Of a stretch of DNA of 64,000 nucleotides, positions 53,204 to 61,041 are shown one piece after another. The stretch spans positions 186,001-250,000 of the forward strand of contig NZ_JXJO01000004.1 in the NCBI RefSeq assembly GCF_000826655.1, given 5' to 3'. Source of the stretch: Psychroserpens damuponensis (lineage in GTDB: Bacteria; Bacteroidota; Bacteroidia; Flavobacteriales; Flavobacteriaceae). A program made the translations under genes and the position numbers. Under the pieces are notes generated by a model. It ran no database searches and was not told the origin of the DNA. It was given only the letters and a program-made list of their open reading frames with translations. Within the stretch, counting starts at the first letter, position 1. Each line of letters opens with the position of its first letter.

Positions 53204-54385
53204 ATGACATACAACATCAACGACGAAGGCTATTATGGAGAATTTGGAGGTGCATACATCCCAGAAATGCTCTATCCAAACGTAGAAGAGTTACGACAAA
53301 ACTACCTCAAAATAATGGCAGAACCTTCTTTCAAAGAAGAATTTGACCAATTATTAAAAGATTATGTTGGTCGCCCTTCTCCACTCTATTTTGCCAAGCG
53401 ATTAAGCGAAAAGTATACTACAAAAATCTATCTCAAACGTGAAGATTTAAATCATACTGGCGCACATAAAGTGAACAATACTATCGGCCAAATTTTAATG
53501 GCAAAACGCTTAGGCAAAACAAGAATTATTGCCGAAACTGGAGCAGGACAACATGGTGTAGCAACGGCAACTGTTTGTGCTTTAATGGGCATTAAATGCA
53601 TTGTTTATATGGGAGAAATTGATATTACTCGCCAGGCACCAAACGTAGCTCGCATGAAAATGTTAGGAGCCGAAGTAAGACCAGCACTATCTGGAAGTCG
53701 CACGCTTAAAGATGCCACCAATGAAGCCATTCGCGACTGGATAAACAATCCTGTAGACACACATTATATTATTGGTAGCGTAGTTGGTCCTCATCCTTAT
53801 CCAGATATGGTGGCGCGTTTTCAGGCTATAGTTTCCAAAGAAATTCAATGGCAACTAAAAGATAAAGAAGGGACTACAAAACCAAATTACGTCATTGCTT
53901 GCGTTGGTGGAGGCAGTAATGCTGCTGGTGCTTATTACCATTATTTAGACGATACAGATGTTAAACTCATTGCGGTTGAAGCTGCAGGTAAAGGCATTCA
54001 TTCTGGTGAAAGCGCTGCGACGTCTGTTTTAGGTCGCGAAGGTATTATTCATGGTAGTAAAACCTTACTAATGCAAACTAACGACGGGCAAATTACCGAG
54101 CCTTACTCCATTTCGGCAGGTTTAGATTATCCTGGTGTTGGGCCAATGCATGCACATTTGTACAAATCTGGTCGTGCTGAATTTATCTCGATTACAGATG
54201 ATCAAGCCATGACTGCTGGTTTAGAATTAAGTCAGTTAGAAGGTATCATTCCTGCCATTGAAAGCTCTCACGCCTTTGCTGTTTTTGAACAGAAAACATT
54301 TAAACCAGATGATATTGTCGTGATTAATTTATCAGGTCGAGGTGATAAAGATTTACAAAATTATATTGAACATTTCAAATTGTAG
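53204..54385 (+). CDS. trpB: Tryptophan synthase beta chain
   Basis: The 393 residues carry the PLP lysine in LNHTGAHKVNNTIGQILMAK, ETGAGQHGVATATVCALMG, VGGGSNAAGAYYHYL (phosphate-binding GGGSN) and SAGLDYPGVGPMHAHL. Length matches TrpB1. It joins indole and serine to make tryptophan as an alpha2-beta2 complex with TrpA. The gap to trpF (42 bp) holds a small inverted repeat (ATGCA...TGCAT). Confidence 0.97.
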   Translation: MTYNINDEGYYGEFGGAYIPEMLYPNVEELRQNYLKIMAEPSFKEEFDQLLKDYVGRPSPLYFAKRLSEKYTTKIYLKREDLNHTGAHKVNNTIGQILMAKRLGKTRIIAETGAGQHGVATATVCALMGIKCIVYMGEIDITRQAPNVARMKMLGAEVRPALSGSRTLKDATNEAIRDWINNPVDTHYIIGSVVGPHPYPDMVARFQAIVSKEIQWQLKDKEGTTKPNYVIACVGGGSNAAGAYYHYLDDTDVKLIAVEAAGKGIHSGESAATSVLGREGIIHGSKTLLMQTNDGQITEPYSISAGLDYPGVGPMHAHLYKSGRAEFISITDDQAMTAGLELSQLEGIIPAIESSHAFAVFEQKTFKPDDIVVINLSGRGDKDLQNYIEHFKL

Positions 54386-54390
54386 AATTA

Positions 54391-54474
54391 TGGCGTTACC
54401 ACAAGGGTCAGGCTTTCGGCTATATCTTTTTTGCTTTTAATGGCAAAAAAGGATGCCGCCTCAATCCTTAACGC
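54391..54474 (-). repeat. REP-like element, family A, between trpB and trpA
   Basis: On the minus strand it begins GCGTTAAGGAT and ends GGTAACGCCA, the same ends as the element at 26637-26713. It holds a TTTTTTGC...GCAAAAAA hairpin at 54427-54450. Confidence 0.65.
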
Positions 54475-54491
54475 AAAACCGAACTAAATTT

Positions 54492-54571
54492 CGTCATGCT
54501 GAACTTGCTTCAGCATCTCACAAGAAATAAAAACAATAATAATGTGACCCTCAAATAAATTCAGGGTGACG
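54492..54571. repeat. REP-like element, family B, between trpB and trpA
   Basis: It opens CGTCATGCTGAA and closes TTCAGGGTGACG, inverted ends. ATGCTGAA-CTTGC-TTCAGCAT is a perfect hairpin at 54496-54516. The sequence is the flavobacterial CTGAACTTGTTTCAGCAT-type interspersed repeat. It creates the false longer start of trpA. Confidence 0.7.
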
Positions 54572-54583
54572 ACTCAAGTAAAC

Positions 54584-55348
54584 ATGAACAGAATAAATCA
54601 AAAACTAAAAGAAGACAAAAAACTTCTATCTATTTACTTTTCCGCAGGATATCCAAACCTCAACGATACAGTATCTATCATTGAAAACTTAGAAAAAAGT
54701 GATATTGACATGATAGAAATAGGATTACCGTTTAGTGATCCATTAGCAGATGGACCAACTATACAAGCAAGTTCTACACAAGCTTTAAAAAATGGAATGA
54801 CCACTGATATTCTTTTTAGTCAATTAAAAGACATTCGAAAAACGGTTTCTATACCATTAATAATTATGGGCTATTTTAACCCTATACTGCAATATGGTGT
54901 CGAGGCATTCTGTAAAAAATGCCAAGAGATTGGTATCGACGGACTCATAATACCTGATTTACCTGTAGATGTTTATAATGAGCAGTATAAATCCATTTTT
55001 CAGAAATATGGCTTAATAAATGTGTTTTTAATTACACCTCAAACATCTATGGAGCGTATTAGGTTTATTGATTCTATTTCCGAAGGATTTATATATATGG
55101 TAAGTAGCGCTAGTGTGACAGGAGGTCGCTCTGGTTTTGGAGATGAGCAAACGTCATACTTTAAACGCATTGCTGATATGAATCTTAAAAACCCGCAAAT
55201 CGTAGGTTTTGGTATTTCTACCAATGAAACATTTAAGCAAGCAACGCAATATGCAAAAGGCGCTATTATTGGAAGTGCATTTATTAAACATTTAGACAAA
55301 AACCGTTTATCTAAAATTTCAGAATTTACAACTTCAATATTGAATTAA
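54584..55348 (+). CDS. trpA: Tryptophan synthase alpha chain
   Basis: I choose ATG at 54584 (MNRINQKLKEDKKLLSIYF; 254 residues). The GTG at 54566 lies in the repeat. The barrel has SIYFSAGYPNLNDTVS, MIEIGLPFSDPLADGPTIQA (the FSDPLADGP active site), IDGLIIPDLPVDVYNE and SSASVTGGRSGFGDEQ. It releases indole from indole-glycerol phosphate. The operon probably ends here; DUF805 genes follow with their own -7 boxes. Confidence 0.95.
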   Translation: MNRINQKLKEDKKLLSIYFSAGYPNLNDTVSIIENLEKSDIDMIEIGLPFSDPLADGPTIQASSTQALKNGMTTDILFSQLKDIRKTVSIPLIIMGYFNPILQYGVEAFCKKCQEIGIDGLIIPDLPVDVYNEQYKSIFQKYGLINVFLITPQTSMERIRFIDSISEGFIYMVSSASVTGGRSGFGDEQTSYFKRIADMNLKNPQIVGFGISTNETFKQATQYAKGAIIGSAFIKHLDKNRLSKISEFTTSILN

Positions 55349-55352
55349 ATTC

Positions 55353-55360
55353 TATATTTG
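55353..55360 (+). promoter_or_regulatory. Candidate -7 box (TATATTTG) of the DUF805 gene
   Basis: TATATTTG matches TAnnTTTG and lies 27 bp before the ATG at 55388, so this gene need not depend on the trp promoter. Confidence 0.4.
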
Positions 55361-55387
55361 GAAATAACTAACCAATAAATTAAGAAT

Positions 55388-55774
55388 ATGAAATGGTATT
55401 TAAAAGTCGTAAGAGATAATTACGCAAACTTTAATGGAAGAGCAAGACGTAAGGAGTACTGGATGTTTGTTCTGTTTAATATGATTTTCGCTTATGGTGG
55501 AATGATAATTTTAGGATTATTAGCTGCTGCTTTAGAAAGTCCGTTTATTTTGTTAATCGTTTATATCTATCTTTTTGCTGTTATGATTCCTTCAATTGCA
55601 GTTGCAGTGAGAAGAATGCATGATGTTGGAAAAAGTGGATGGTATATATTAATTCCTATTTACAGTCTTATTCTTGTTTTAACTGAAGGTGATAAAGGAA
55701 CTAACCAATATGGTCCTGATCCAAAATCGGCAGATAATGAAGAAATTAACACAATAGGTACTAAAGAAATTTAA
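55388..55774 (+). CDS. DUF805 membrane protein (first of two)
   Basis: The 128 residues begin MKWYLKVVRDNYANFNGRARRKEYWMFVLFNMI, the DUF805 signature (F-x-G-R-A-R-R-x-E-Y-W), and have three hydrophobic segments ending with the VAVRRMHDVGKSGWY pattern. The function is unknown. The gene at 55888 is a close paralogue, so this is a tandem duplication. A terminator lies between them. Confidence 0.9.
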   Translation: MKWYLKVVRDNYANFNGRARRKEYWMFVLFNMIFAYGGMIILGLLAAALESPFILLIVYIYLFAVMIPSIAVAVRRMHDVGKSGWYILIPIYSLILVLTEGDKGTNQYGPDPKSADNEEINTIGTKEI

Positions 55775-55798
55775 TAATTTCTCTGTATTATAAATAAG

Positions 55799-55828
55799 AA
55801 CCTACTTCAAAAGAGTAGGTTTTTTTTA
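55799..55828 (+). terminator. Terminator after the first DUF805 gene
   Basis: AACCTACT pairs with AGTAGGTT around TCAAAAG, followed by a T run. Confidence 0.85.
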
Positions 55829-55855
55829 TTCAAAAAAATGAACTACTATTAAATA

Positions 55856-55863
55856 TATGTTTG
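55856..55863 (+). promoter_or_regulatory. Candidate -7 box (TATGTTTG) of the second DUF805 gene
   Basis: TATGTTTG matches TAnnTTTG, 24 bp before the ATG at 55888. Confidence 0.4.
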
Positions 55864-55887
55864 ATATTTATAATCTAAAATTTATAT

Positions 55888-56295
55888 ATGTATTGGTATT
55901 TACAAGTGATTAGATATAATTATGCCAATTTCTCAGGACGTGCAAGACGTAAAGAGTACTGGATGTTTGTTTTAATTCAGCTTATCATAGTTATATTAGT
56001 AATAATGTATCAATCTTTTGTTGACGATTTATTTGATACACCAATTGTAGGCACACTCTTGGGTATTTATATTTTGGCAACATTAATTCCGTGGCTAGCT
56101 CTCAATGTTAGACGAATGCATGATATTGGCAAAAGTGGTGGTTACGTATTTATTAATTTAATTCCGGTCATTGGTCGCATTTGGTATATAATTCTTGTAG
56201 CTACCGAAGGAGAATTTGGTGCTAATAATTATGGGCCAGATCCAAAATTAGATTATTCTGATGATATCGATGACATAGGTAGGATAGACGAATAA
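55888..56295 (+). CDS. DUF805 membrane protein (second of two)
   Basis: The 135 residues start MYWYLQVIRYNYANFSGRARRKEYWMFVLIQ and share most of the GRARRKEYWMFVL and NVRRMHDIGKSGGY positions with the previous gene. It has its own -7 box and terminator before it, so the copies are independently transcribed. Whether they differ in function is not visible. Confidence 0.9.
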   Translation: MYWYLQVIRYNYANFSGRARRKEYWMFVLIQLIIVILVIMYQSFVDDLFDTPIVGTLLGIYILATLIPWLALNVRRMHDIGKSGGYVFINLIPVIGRIWYIILVATEGEFGANNYGPDPKLDYSDDIDDIGRIDE

Positions 56296-56470
56296 CAATG
56301 CCCTTGACTACTACCAATTCCTATTAATTTTTATAAAAGCCTTAAAATCCACACGTTAAACTTTAGGTTTTAACAAAACTTAACAACATAAACTCAAGTT
56401 TTAAGAGAATTTAAACAGCCCTTTTCAGTCTTATGTATTATATTAAGAATGAATCAAAAAAAAGAAAGAC

Positions 56471-56617
56471 ATGGGAATTATTAAAGACAATAAAAAATTT
56501 AAAAGAACAACAACGCAATCTACTCCAACCAATCCTGAAGGCGTAGCTAAGAAAACAAATACTAAAGATTTTAAAATCGATAGTACAACCATAAAAGAGC
56601 AGCAAAATAAGAGTTAA
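56471..56617 (+). CDS. Small hydrophilic protein (48 residues), function unknown
   Basis: The frame from ATG 56471 to TAA 56617 encodes a 48-residue, Lys/Thr/Asn-rich protein (MGIIKDNKKFKRTTTQSTPT...IKEQQNKS). It is preceded by a purine-rich AAAGAAAGAC and followed by a perfect terminator at 56640. No cysteine, membrane segment or known domain is present. It is small enough to be missed, but the terminator and clean frame suggest it is real. No function can be given. Confidence 0.55.
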   Translation: MGIIKDNKKFKRTTTQSTPTNPEGVAKKTNTKDFKIDSTTIKEQQNKS

Positions 56618-56639
56618 TCTTTTTTGCCCTCAACACAGT

Positions 56640-56673
56640 AAAAGCCTAAATTATTAATTAATTTAGGCTTTTA
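56640..56673 (+). terminator. Terminator after the small 56471 gene
   Basis: AAAAGCCTAAATTA pairs with TAATTTAGGCTTTT around TTAA, followed by TTATT. It is 7 bp before the trmL start, so trmL must have its own promoter or read through. Confidence 0.75.
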
Positions 56674-56680
56674 TTATTTT

Positions 56681-57133
56681 ATGGCATTAAACATCGTTTT
56701 ATTTGAACCCGAAATTCCAAACAATACGGGTAATATTGGTAGGCTAGCTCTAGCATCTGGCTCTAAATTGCACTTAGTAAAACCCTTCGGTTTTGAAATA
56801 AGTGATAGTCGGCTAAAACGTGCTGGATTAGATTATTGGCAGCATTTAGATGTTATGATCTATGAATCTATTGAGGCCTTTTTCAGTATAAACACAAATA
56901 AACATTTCGCTTTTTTTTCTAGTCACGGGACGCAATCACATTGGGATATTCCATTTAAAGACGACATGTTTTTAATCTTCGGAAAAGAATCGGCTGGTTT
57001 ACCAAAATCTATAGTTGAAAATCAAACAGAACAGCTCTACAAAATCCCTTTATATAGCAAACATATTAGAAGTTTGAACTTAGCAAATGCTGTTAGCATT
57101 GTCATATATGAAGGATTGAGACAATTACAATAA
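56681..57133 (+). CDS. trmL: tRNA (cytidine(34)-2'-O)-methyltransferase TrmL-like (SPOUT)
   Basis: The 150 residues have NIVLFEPEIPNNTGNIGRLALASG and the SPOUT knot region FLIFGKESAGLPKSIVEN and IRSLNLANAVSIVIYEGLRQ (SLNLANAVSI). The C-terminal SAM knot is that of SpoU-type enzymes. The family adds a 2'-O-methyl to the wobble base of tRNA-Leu. Length fits TrmL. Confidence 0.92.
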   Translation: MALNIVLFEPEIPNNTGNIGRLALASGSKLHLVKPFGFEISDSRLKRAGLDYWQHLDVMIYESIEAFFSINTNKHFAFFSSHGTQSHWDIPFKDDMFLIFGKESAGLPKSIVENQTEQLYKIPLYSKHIRSLNLANAVSIVIYEGLRQLQ

Positions 57134-57134
57134 G

Positions 57135-57359
57135 TTAACGTTTATTTTTGAGCATATTTAAATACATATGTTCAACCTTGGTTCTCGCCCAAGGTGTGCG
57201 TCTTAAAAACTTTAAACTAGATTTCACTGAAGGATTATCGTTAAAACATCTAATATTTATGATGGTTCCCATATATTCCCAACCATAATGAGCTTCTAAA
57301 TCGGTAACAATTTGCTCTAATTTAATGCCATGTAGCGGATTATTTTTTTGAGTTTCCAT
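57135..57359 (-). CDS. VF530-like DUF2132 DNA-binding protein
   Basis: The 74 residues match the VF530/DUF2132 family: NNPLHGIKLEQIVTDLEAHYGWEYMG and CFNDNPSVKSSLKFLRRTPWAR. The fold was reported as a small DNA-binding helical protein in Vibrio fischeri, but its function is unknown. It is convergent with trmL and follows the small gene at 57360. Confidence 0.85.
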   Translation of the reverse strand: METQKNNPLHGIKLEQIVTDLEAHYGWEYMGTIINIRCFNDNPSVKSSLKFLRRTPWARTKVEHMYLNMLKNKR

Positions 57360-57575
57360 TTACAGTGATTCAACCATTTTCTTAATCTTTACCGCCTTTT
57401 CAAAATGATCAAGCTTATGCGTTTCAATCCACCATGTTGCCGCTTCCATCAATAGCTCTGGAGTTTCATTTTTATTTTTAAAAAACGCATAGAAAGACAA
57501 ACCGACGTTATCTCCTTTTTGTGCAATCTTTTGATCACAAACAGCTATTATTTTTTGTTTTAAAACTGGAGTCAT
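57360..57575 (-). CDS. Small hypothetical protein (tentatively DUF6500)
   Basis: The 71 residues are soluble and mostly helical: KQKIIAVCDQKIAQKGDNVG, FYAFFKNKNETPELLMEAAT and HKLDHFEKAVKIKKMV. It may belong to DUF6500, but I am not certain. It lies between the DUF2132 gene (no gap) and rhlE (2-bp gap), suggesting an rhlE operon. Confidence 0.65.
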   Translation of the reverse strand: MTPVLKQKIIAVCDQKIAQKGDNVGLSFYAFFKNKNETPELLMEAATWWIETHKLDHFEKAVKIKKMVESL

Positions 57576-57577
57576 TA

Positions 57578-58894
57578 CTAGTTACGTCTATCGTTTCGTC
57601 GTCTAGAATTACCGCTTTTATTTCGGTTGGAGCCACTTCTATTACCTCCTGAGTTTCCTCCTGAGTTTCCACTAGAATTTCTAGAATTAGAATTTCGGCT
57701 TCTATTGCCTCCACCTCTTTGTCTACCTTGGCCTTGTTTAATTGGCTCTGTAGATGCATTTGGATCTGGTTCAAAACCTTCAACAATTTCTACTTCTATT
57801 TTCTCACCAATAAGTTTTTCTATACTACGCAAATAGCTAGTTTCATCTGCACTAACCAACGACATCGCTTTACCATTAGCTCCTGCTCTACCAGTTCTAC
57901 CAATACGATGAACATAATCTTCAGAAATATTAGGCAATTCAAAGTTTACAACGTGTGGCAATAACGGTATATCCAATCCACGTGCCGCAATATCTGTAGC
58001 CACCATGACTCTTACTTTTCCGCTTTTAAAACCAGCCAATGCCTTTGTTCGCGCACCTTGACTTTTATTACCATGAATAGCTGCAGCTGTAATTCCTGAT
58101 GAAATAAGCTTCTTAGTTAATTTATTAGCACCATGTTTTGTTCTGGTAAAAACAAGGGCTTGTTTCCAGTTTCCTTCGGAAATGAGCTTAACCAACAACC
58201 CAGTCTTTTTTCCTTTAGCCACACGAAACACCTTTTGAGAAATAGCCTCGACTGTTGAATTATCTGGAGTTGCTTCTACTTGTACAGGATTATTTAAAAT
58301 GCCGTTAGCTAATTTTCTAATATCTTTAGAGAATGTGGCAGAAAACATCAAATTTTGACGTTTCTCTGGCATCACTTTCATGACTTTTTCGATATCTCTA
58401 AGAAAACCCATATCTAACATGCGATCTGCTTCATCTAAAATAAATACTTCAACGCGTTTAAGAGAAAGTAAATTTTGACTGTGTAAATCTAATAATCGTC
58501 CAGGTGTTGCAACCAAAACATCTACGCCACGACGAATGGCAGCTGCTTGTGGCTTTTGATTTACACCTCCAAAAATTACGGTACTTCTAATATCTAAAAA
58601 CTCGCTGTACTCCAAAACACTTTGATGTACTTGCGCTGCAAGTTCTCGTGTTGGTGTTAAAATTAAAGCACGAATTGGTCTAAATTTTGCTTTAGGGTTT
58701 TCAGATAAATAATGTAATAATGGCAACGTAAAACCTGCTGTTTTACCAGTTCCTGTTTGAGCCGAAGCCAATACATCGCGTCCTTCTAAAACTGGAGGAA
58801 TTGCTTTTTCTTGAATTGGACTTGGTGTAGTGTATCCTTTTTTACTAATAGCTTTTAGTAAAGGCTCAGATAAGCCTAAAGATTGAAATGACAT
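57578..58894 (-). CDS. rhlE: DEAD-box RNA helicase, RhlE type
   Basis: The 438 residues have all DEAD motifs: [14 protein letters not shown] (Q motif), [13 protein letters not shown] (I), PTRELA (Ia), TPGR (Ib), DEAD (II), SAT (III), ARGLDIP (V) and HRIGRTGR (VI). The C-terminus is Gly/Arg/Asn-rich ([20 protein letters not shown]), typical of RNA-binding tails of RhlE/CsdA-like helicases. It probably unwinds structured RNA in the cold or during ribosome work. Confidence 0.93.
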   Translation of the reverse strand: MSFQSLGLSEPLLKAISKKGYTTPSPIQEKAIPPVLEGRDVLASAQTGTGKTAGFTLPLLHYLSENPKAKFRPIRALILTPTRELAAQVHQSVLEYSEFLDIRSTVIFGGVNQKPQAAAIRRGVDVLVATPGRLLDLHSQNLLSLKRVEVFILDEADRMLDMGFLRDIEKVMKVMPEKRQNLMFSATFSKDIRKLANGILNNPVQVEATPDNSTVEAISQKVFRVAKGKKTGLLVKLISEGNWKQALVFTRTKHGANKLTKKLISSGITAAAIHGNKSQGARTKALAGFKSGKVRVMVATDIAARGLDIPLLPHVVNFELPNISEDYVHRIGRTGRAGANGKAMSLVSADETSYLRSIEKLIGEKIEVEIVEGFEPDPNASTEPIKQGQGRQRGGGNRSRNSNSRNSSGNSGGNSGGNRSGSNRNKSGNSRRRNDRRN

Positions 58895-58962
58895 ATATGT
58901 ATTTTGGTCAAATTAGTGTTTAAATGACCTTCTGTGTAATAAGCGTCATTTTCTGTTGTGCG

Positions 58963-58970
58963 CAAATGTA
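58963..58970 (-). promoter_or_regulatory. -7 box (TACATTTG) of rhlE
   Basis: On the minus strand TACATTTGC matches TAnnTTTG and lies about 70 bp before the ATG. The untranslated leader of about 60 bases may matter for a cold-shock type gene. Confidence 0.45.
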
Positions 58971-59149
58971 AGGCTATTTTAGGCGAAAGCAGTATTTAGG
59001 TTGATATTCTCGAAAAAACAACAGAACTTTATCTCATAGCAAGCAGTGATTATTTCAAATAACAATAATTTAGCATATTAACCTTGATTAAAACGCGATA
59101 CACTGTAACGACTCCAAAAATATATGCTCTTTAAAAGAAAACCAATACC

Positions 59150-60802
59150 ATGAATAGAATAGCATTGATTTTTACAGTATCCTCATTTTACCTTCTAGCA
59201 ACTCAAGTGAACTCTCAAAATATAGAAGCTGATATTGACAAACTTTACCAAGTAGATCCTAACCAACCTGGATGTTCTATTGCAGTATATGAAGGCGATG
59301 AAATAATTGTTGAAAAACAGTATGGAAGTTCTAATCTAGATTATAATATTCCTGTGACAAGTAACACCGTTTTTGATATTGGTTCTATTGGCAAGCAGTT
59401 TACAGCTGCTGCCGTTTTATTATTGGAACATCAAGGAAAATTATCTATTAAAGATCCAGCTTATAAATACATTGAAAACCTTCCAAAGTATAAAAAAGGA
59501 AATCCAACTATTGAGCATTTGCTCAACCAAACAAGTGGTATTAAAGAAGTTGACCCTTATCTAGAAGTTTGTGATATTGATTGGAGAGATTATATAAGAC
59601 CTTCAATGATGACTCATATAATCACAAACATTAATGAACTTAATTTTACACCAGGAGACTACTTTTACTACACAAATACAAACTATATTTTATTAGCTGC
59701 TATTATTGAGAAAGCCTCAGGAATGGCATATGAAGACTACGTACAAAAACACATTTTTGAGCCACTTAAAATGAATCACACCATTGTAAACACAGATGGT
59801 TATAGAACGATTGCTAATCGAGCAATTGGTTATACTGAGAGCGACAATCAGTTTTATAAAACACATCAATACGGCTTATTGTATATAGGTGATGGACAAA
59901 TAGTAACGCACCCAAACGATATGTTTAAATGGCATCAAAATTTTAAAAACTCAACTATAGGAACTCCAGAAATTTGGAAAAAAATGTGCACAAAAGCGAC
60001 ATTAAATAACGGAACAGTTATAAATTTTGGTTTAGGAGTAGAATTTGAAACACATAATGGTTACGAAGCATTAGGGTTTGATGGTATGATTATGAGCGGT
60101 TTTGTTTCAAAATACCTTTATTTTCCAGAATTAGACCTTGGTTTTTTCACAACGCAAAACACTTTTGATTGGGATTTTAAAGATCGGTTTTATAAACTCA
60201 TTGACGTATTTATACCTAAAAGAACACTAGTAGAACAACACTCGGCCACTAATAAGGCCATTAATCTCTCAACCCAACAATTACAACGATATGAAGGCTC
60301 ATATATCTATTATTATAATGATGATGACCTCAAAACAAATACTATAAAAACAGAGGATCAAAAATTACAAGTGTTAACATTAGATGGCGATATAATTACA
60401 GAGCTCATACCAATAGGTGATCATAGGTTTTTGTTTGGAGAGGATGATACATCAATAGTAACGTTTAGTTTTATTGACGGTCAAAAACAATTTACATACG
60501 ATGATTTAGATCATGAAAAGCCAATGCTTTTTAAAACGTTTGAACCTTACGAACATTCTGAAAAGGAATTTAAAGAATTTGAAGGACACTATTACAACAA
60601 AGCTTTTCAAATTAGCAAAACACTTAAAATAGATGATGGAACGCTTTATTTCTATTATAGACATGGTGCTTGGAAAAAAGAAGTAAGCTCTGTATCTAAA
60701 GATGTACTTGAAATATCAATAAGTCCGATTGAATTTATTAGAAATCATAACAATGAAATAGAAGGGTTTCATATTATGGGATTATTATTTGAAAAACTAT
60801 GA
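59150..60802 (+). CDS. Secreted serine hydrolase, class C beta-lactamase-like
   Basis: The 550 residues have a signal peptide (IALIFTVSSFYLLATQVNSQ) and a beta-lactamase/transpeptidase-like fold: DIGSIGKQFTAAAVLLLEH with S79-x-x-K82, and YYTNTNYILLAAIIEKASG with the Y-x-N (Y175-T-N177). The C-terminal ~170 residues (TQQLQRYEGSYIYYYN...) are a beta domain often found in flavobacterial esterase-like members. It may be a peptidase, esterase or D-aminopeptidase rather than a drug-hydrolysing enzyme. Confidence 0.85.
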   Translation: MNRIALIFTVSSFYLLATQVNSQNIEADIDKLYQVDPNQPGCSIAVYEGDEIIVEKQYGSSNLDYNIPVTSNTVFDIGSIGKQFTAAAVLLLEHQGKLSIKDPAYKYIENLPKYKKGNPTIEHLLNQTSGIKEVDPYLEVCDIDWRDYIRPSMMTHIITNINELNFTPGDYFYYTNTNYILLAAIIEKASGMAYEDYVQKHIFEPLKMNHTIVNTDGYRTIANRAIGYTESDNQFYKTHQYGLLYIGDGQIVTHPNDMFKWHQNFKNSTIGTPEIWKKMCTKATLNNGTVINFGLGVEFETHNGYEALGFDGMIMSGFVSKYLYFPELDLGFFTTQNTFDWDFKDRFYKLIDVFIPKRTLVEQHSATNKAINLSTQQLQRYEGSYIYYYNDDDLKTNTIKTEDQKLQVLTLDGDIITELIPIGDHRFLFGEDDTSIVTFSFIDGQKQFTYDDLDHEKPMLFKTFEPYEHSEKEFKEFEGHYYNKAFQISKTLKIDDGTLYFYYRHGAWKKEVSSVSKDVLEISISPIEFIRNHNNEIEGFHIMGLLFEKL

Positions 60803-61022
60803 TTACGACCTCATGTTAACGTTCGCTTGCAACGAGTGCTCAGTCTAAATATAAATCTTGTTATAGTAAAACTTATATTCTTTAATAGCTAAAAACTCTA
60901 AACAACTAAAATTTCCGAAGAAAAAAATAGAAGTCCTTTTGTAATGATAAAACCAAATTTTAGACAACTGTTAAACAGAACACAAATTTGTTCTACGGCA
61001 CGATAAAAAAATCTAATTAGCG

Positions 61023-61030
61023 TATCTTCG
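61023..61030 (+). promoter_or_regulatory. Candidate -7 box (TATCTTCG) of the PLP enzyme gene
   Basis: TATCTTCG departs by one base from TAnnTTTG and is 11 bp before the ATG at 61042. Confidence 0.35.
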
Positions 61031-61041
61031 CAACTCAATTT

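Noticed and set aside
54566-54583. GTG start for trpA six codons earlier
   Set aside because: The added codons lie in the repeat ending TTCAGGGTGACG, and the ATG at 54584 starts the usual TrpA N-terminus.
57535-57786. Minus-strand frame overlapping the end of rhlE
   Set aside because: It lies in the alternative frame of the low-complexity Gly/Arg/Asn tail of the helicase.
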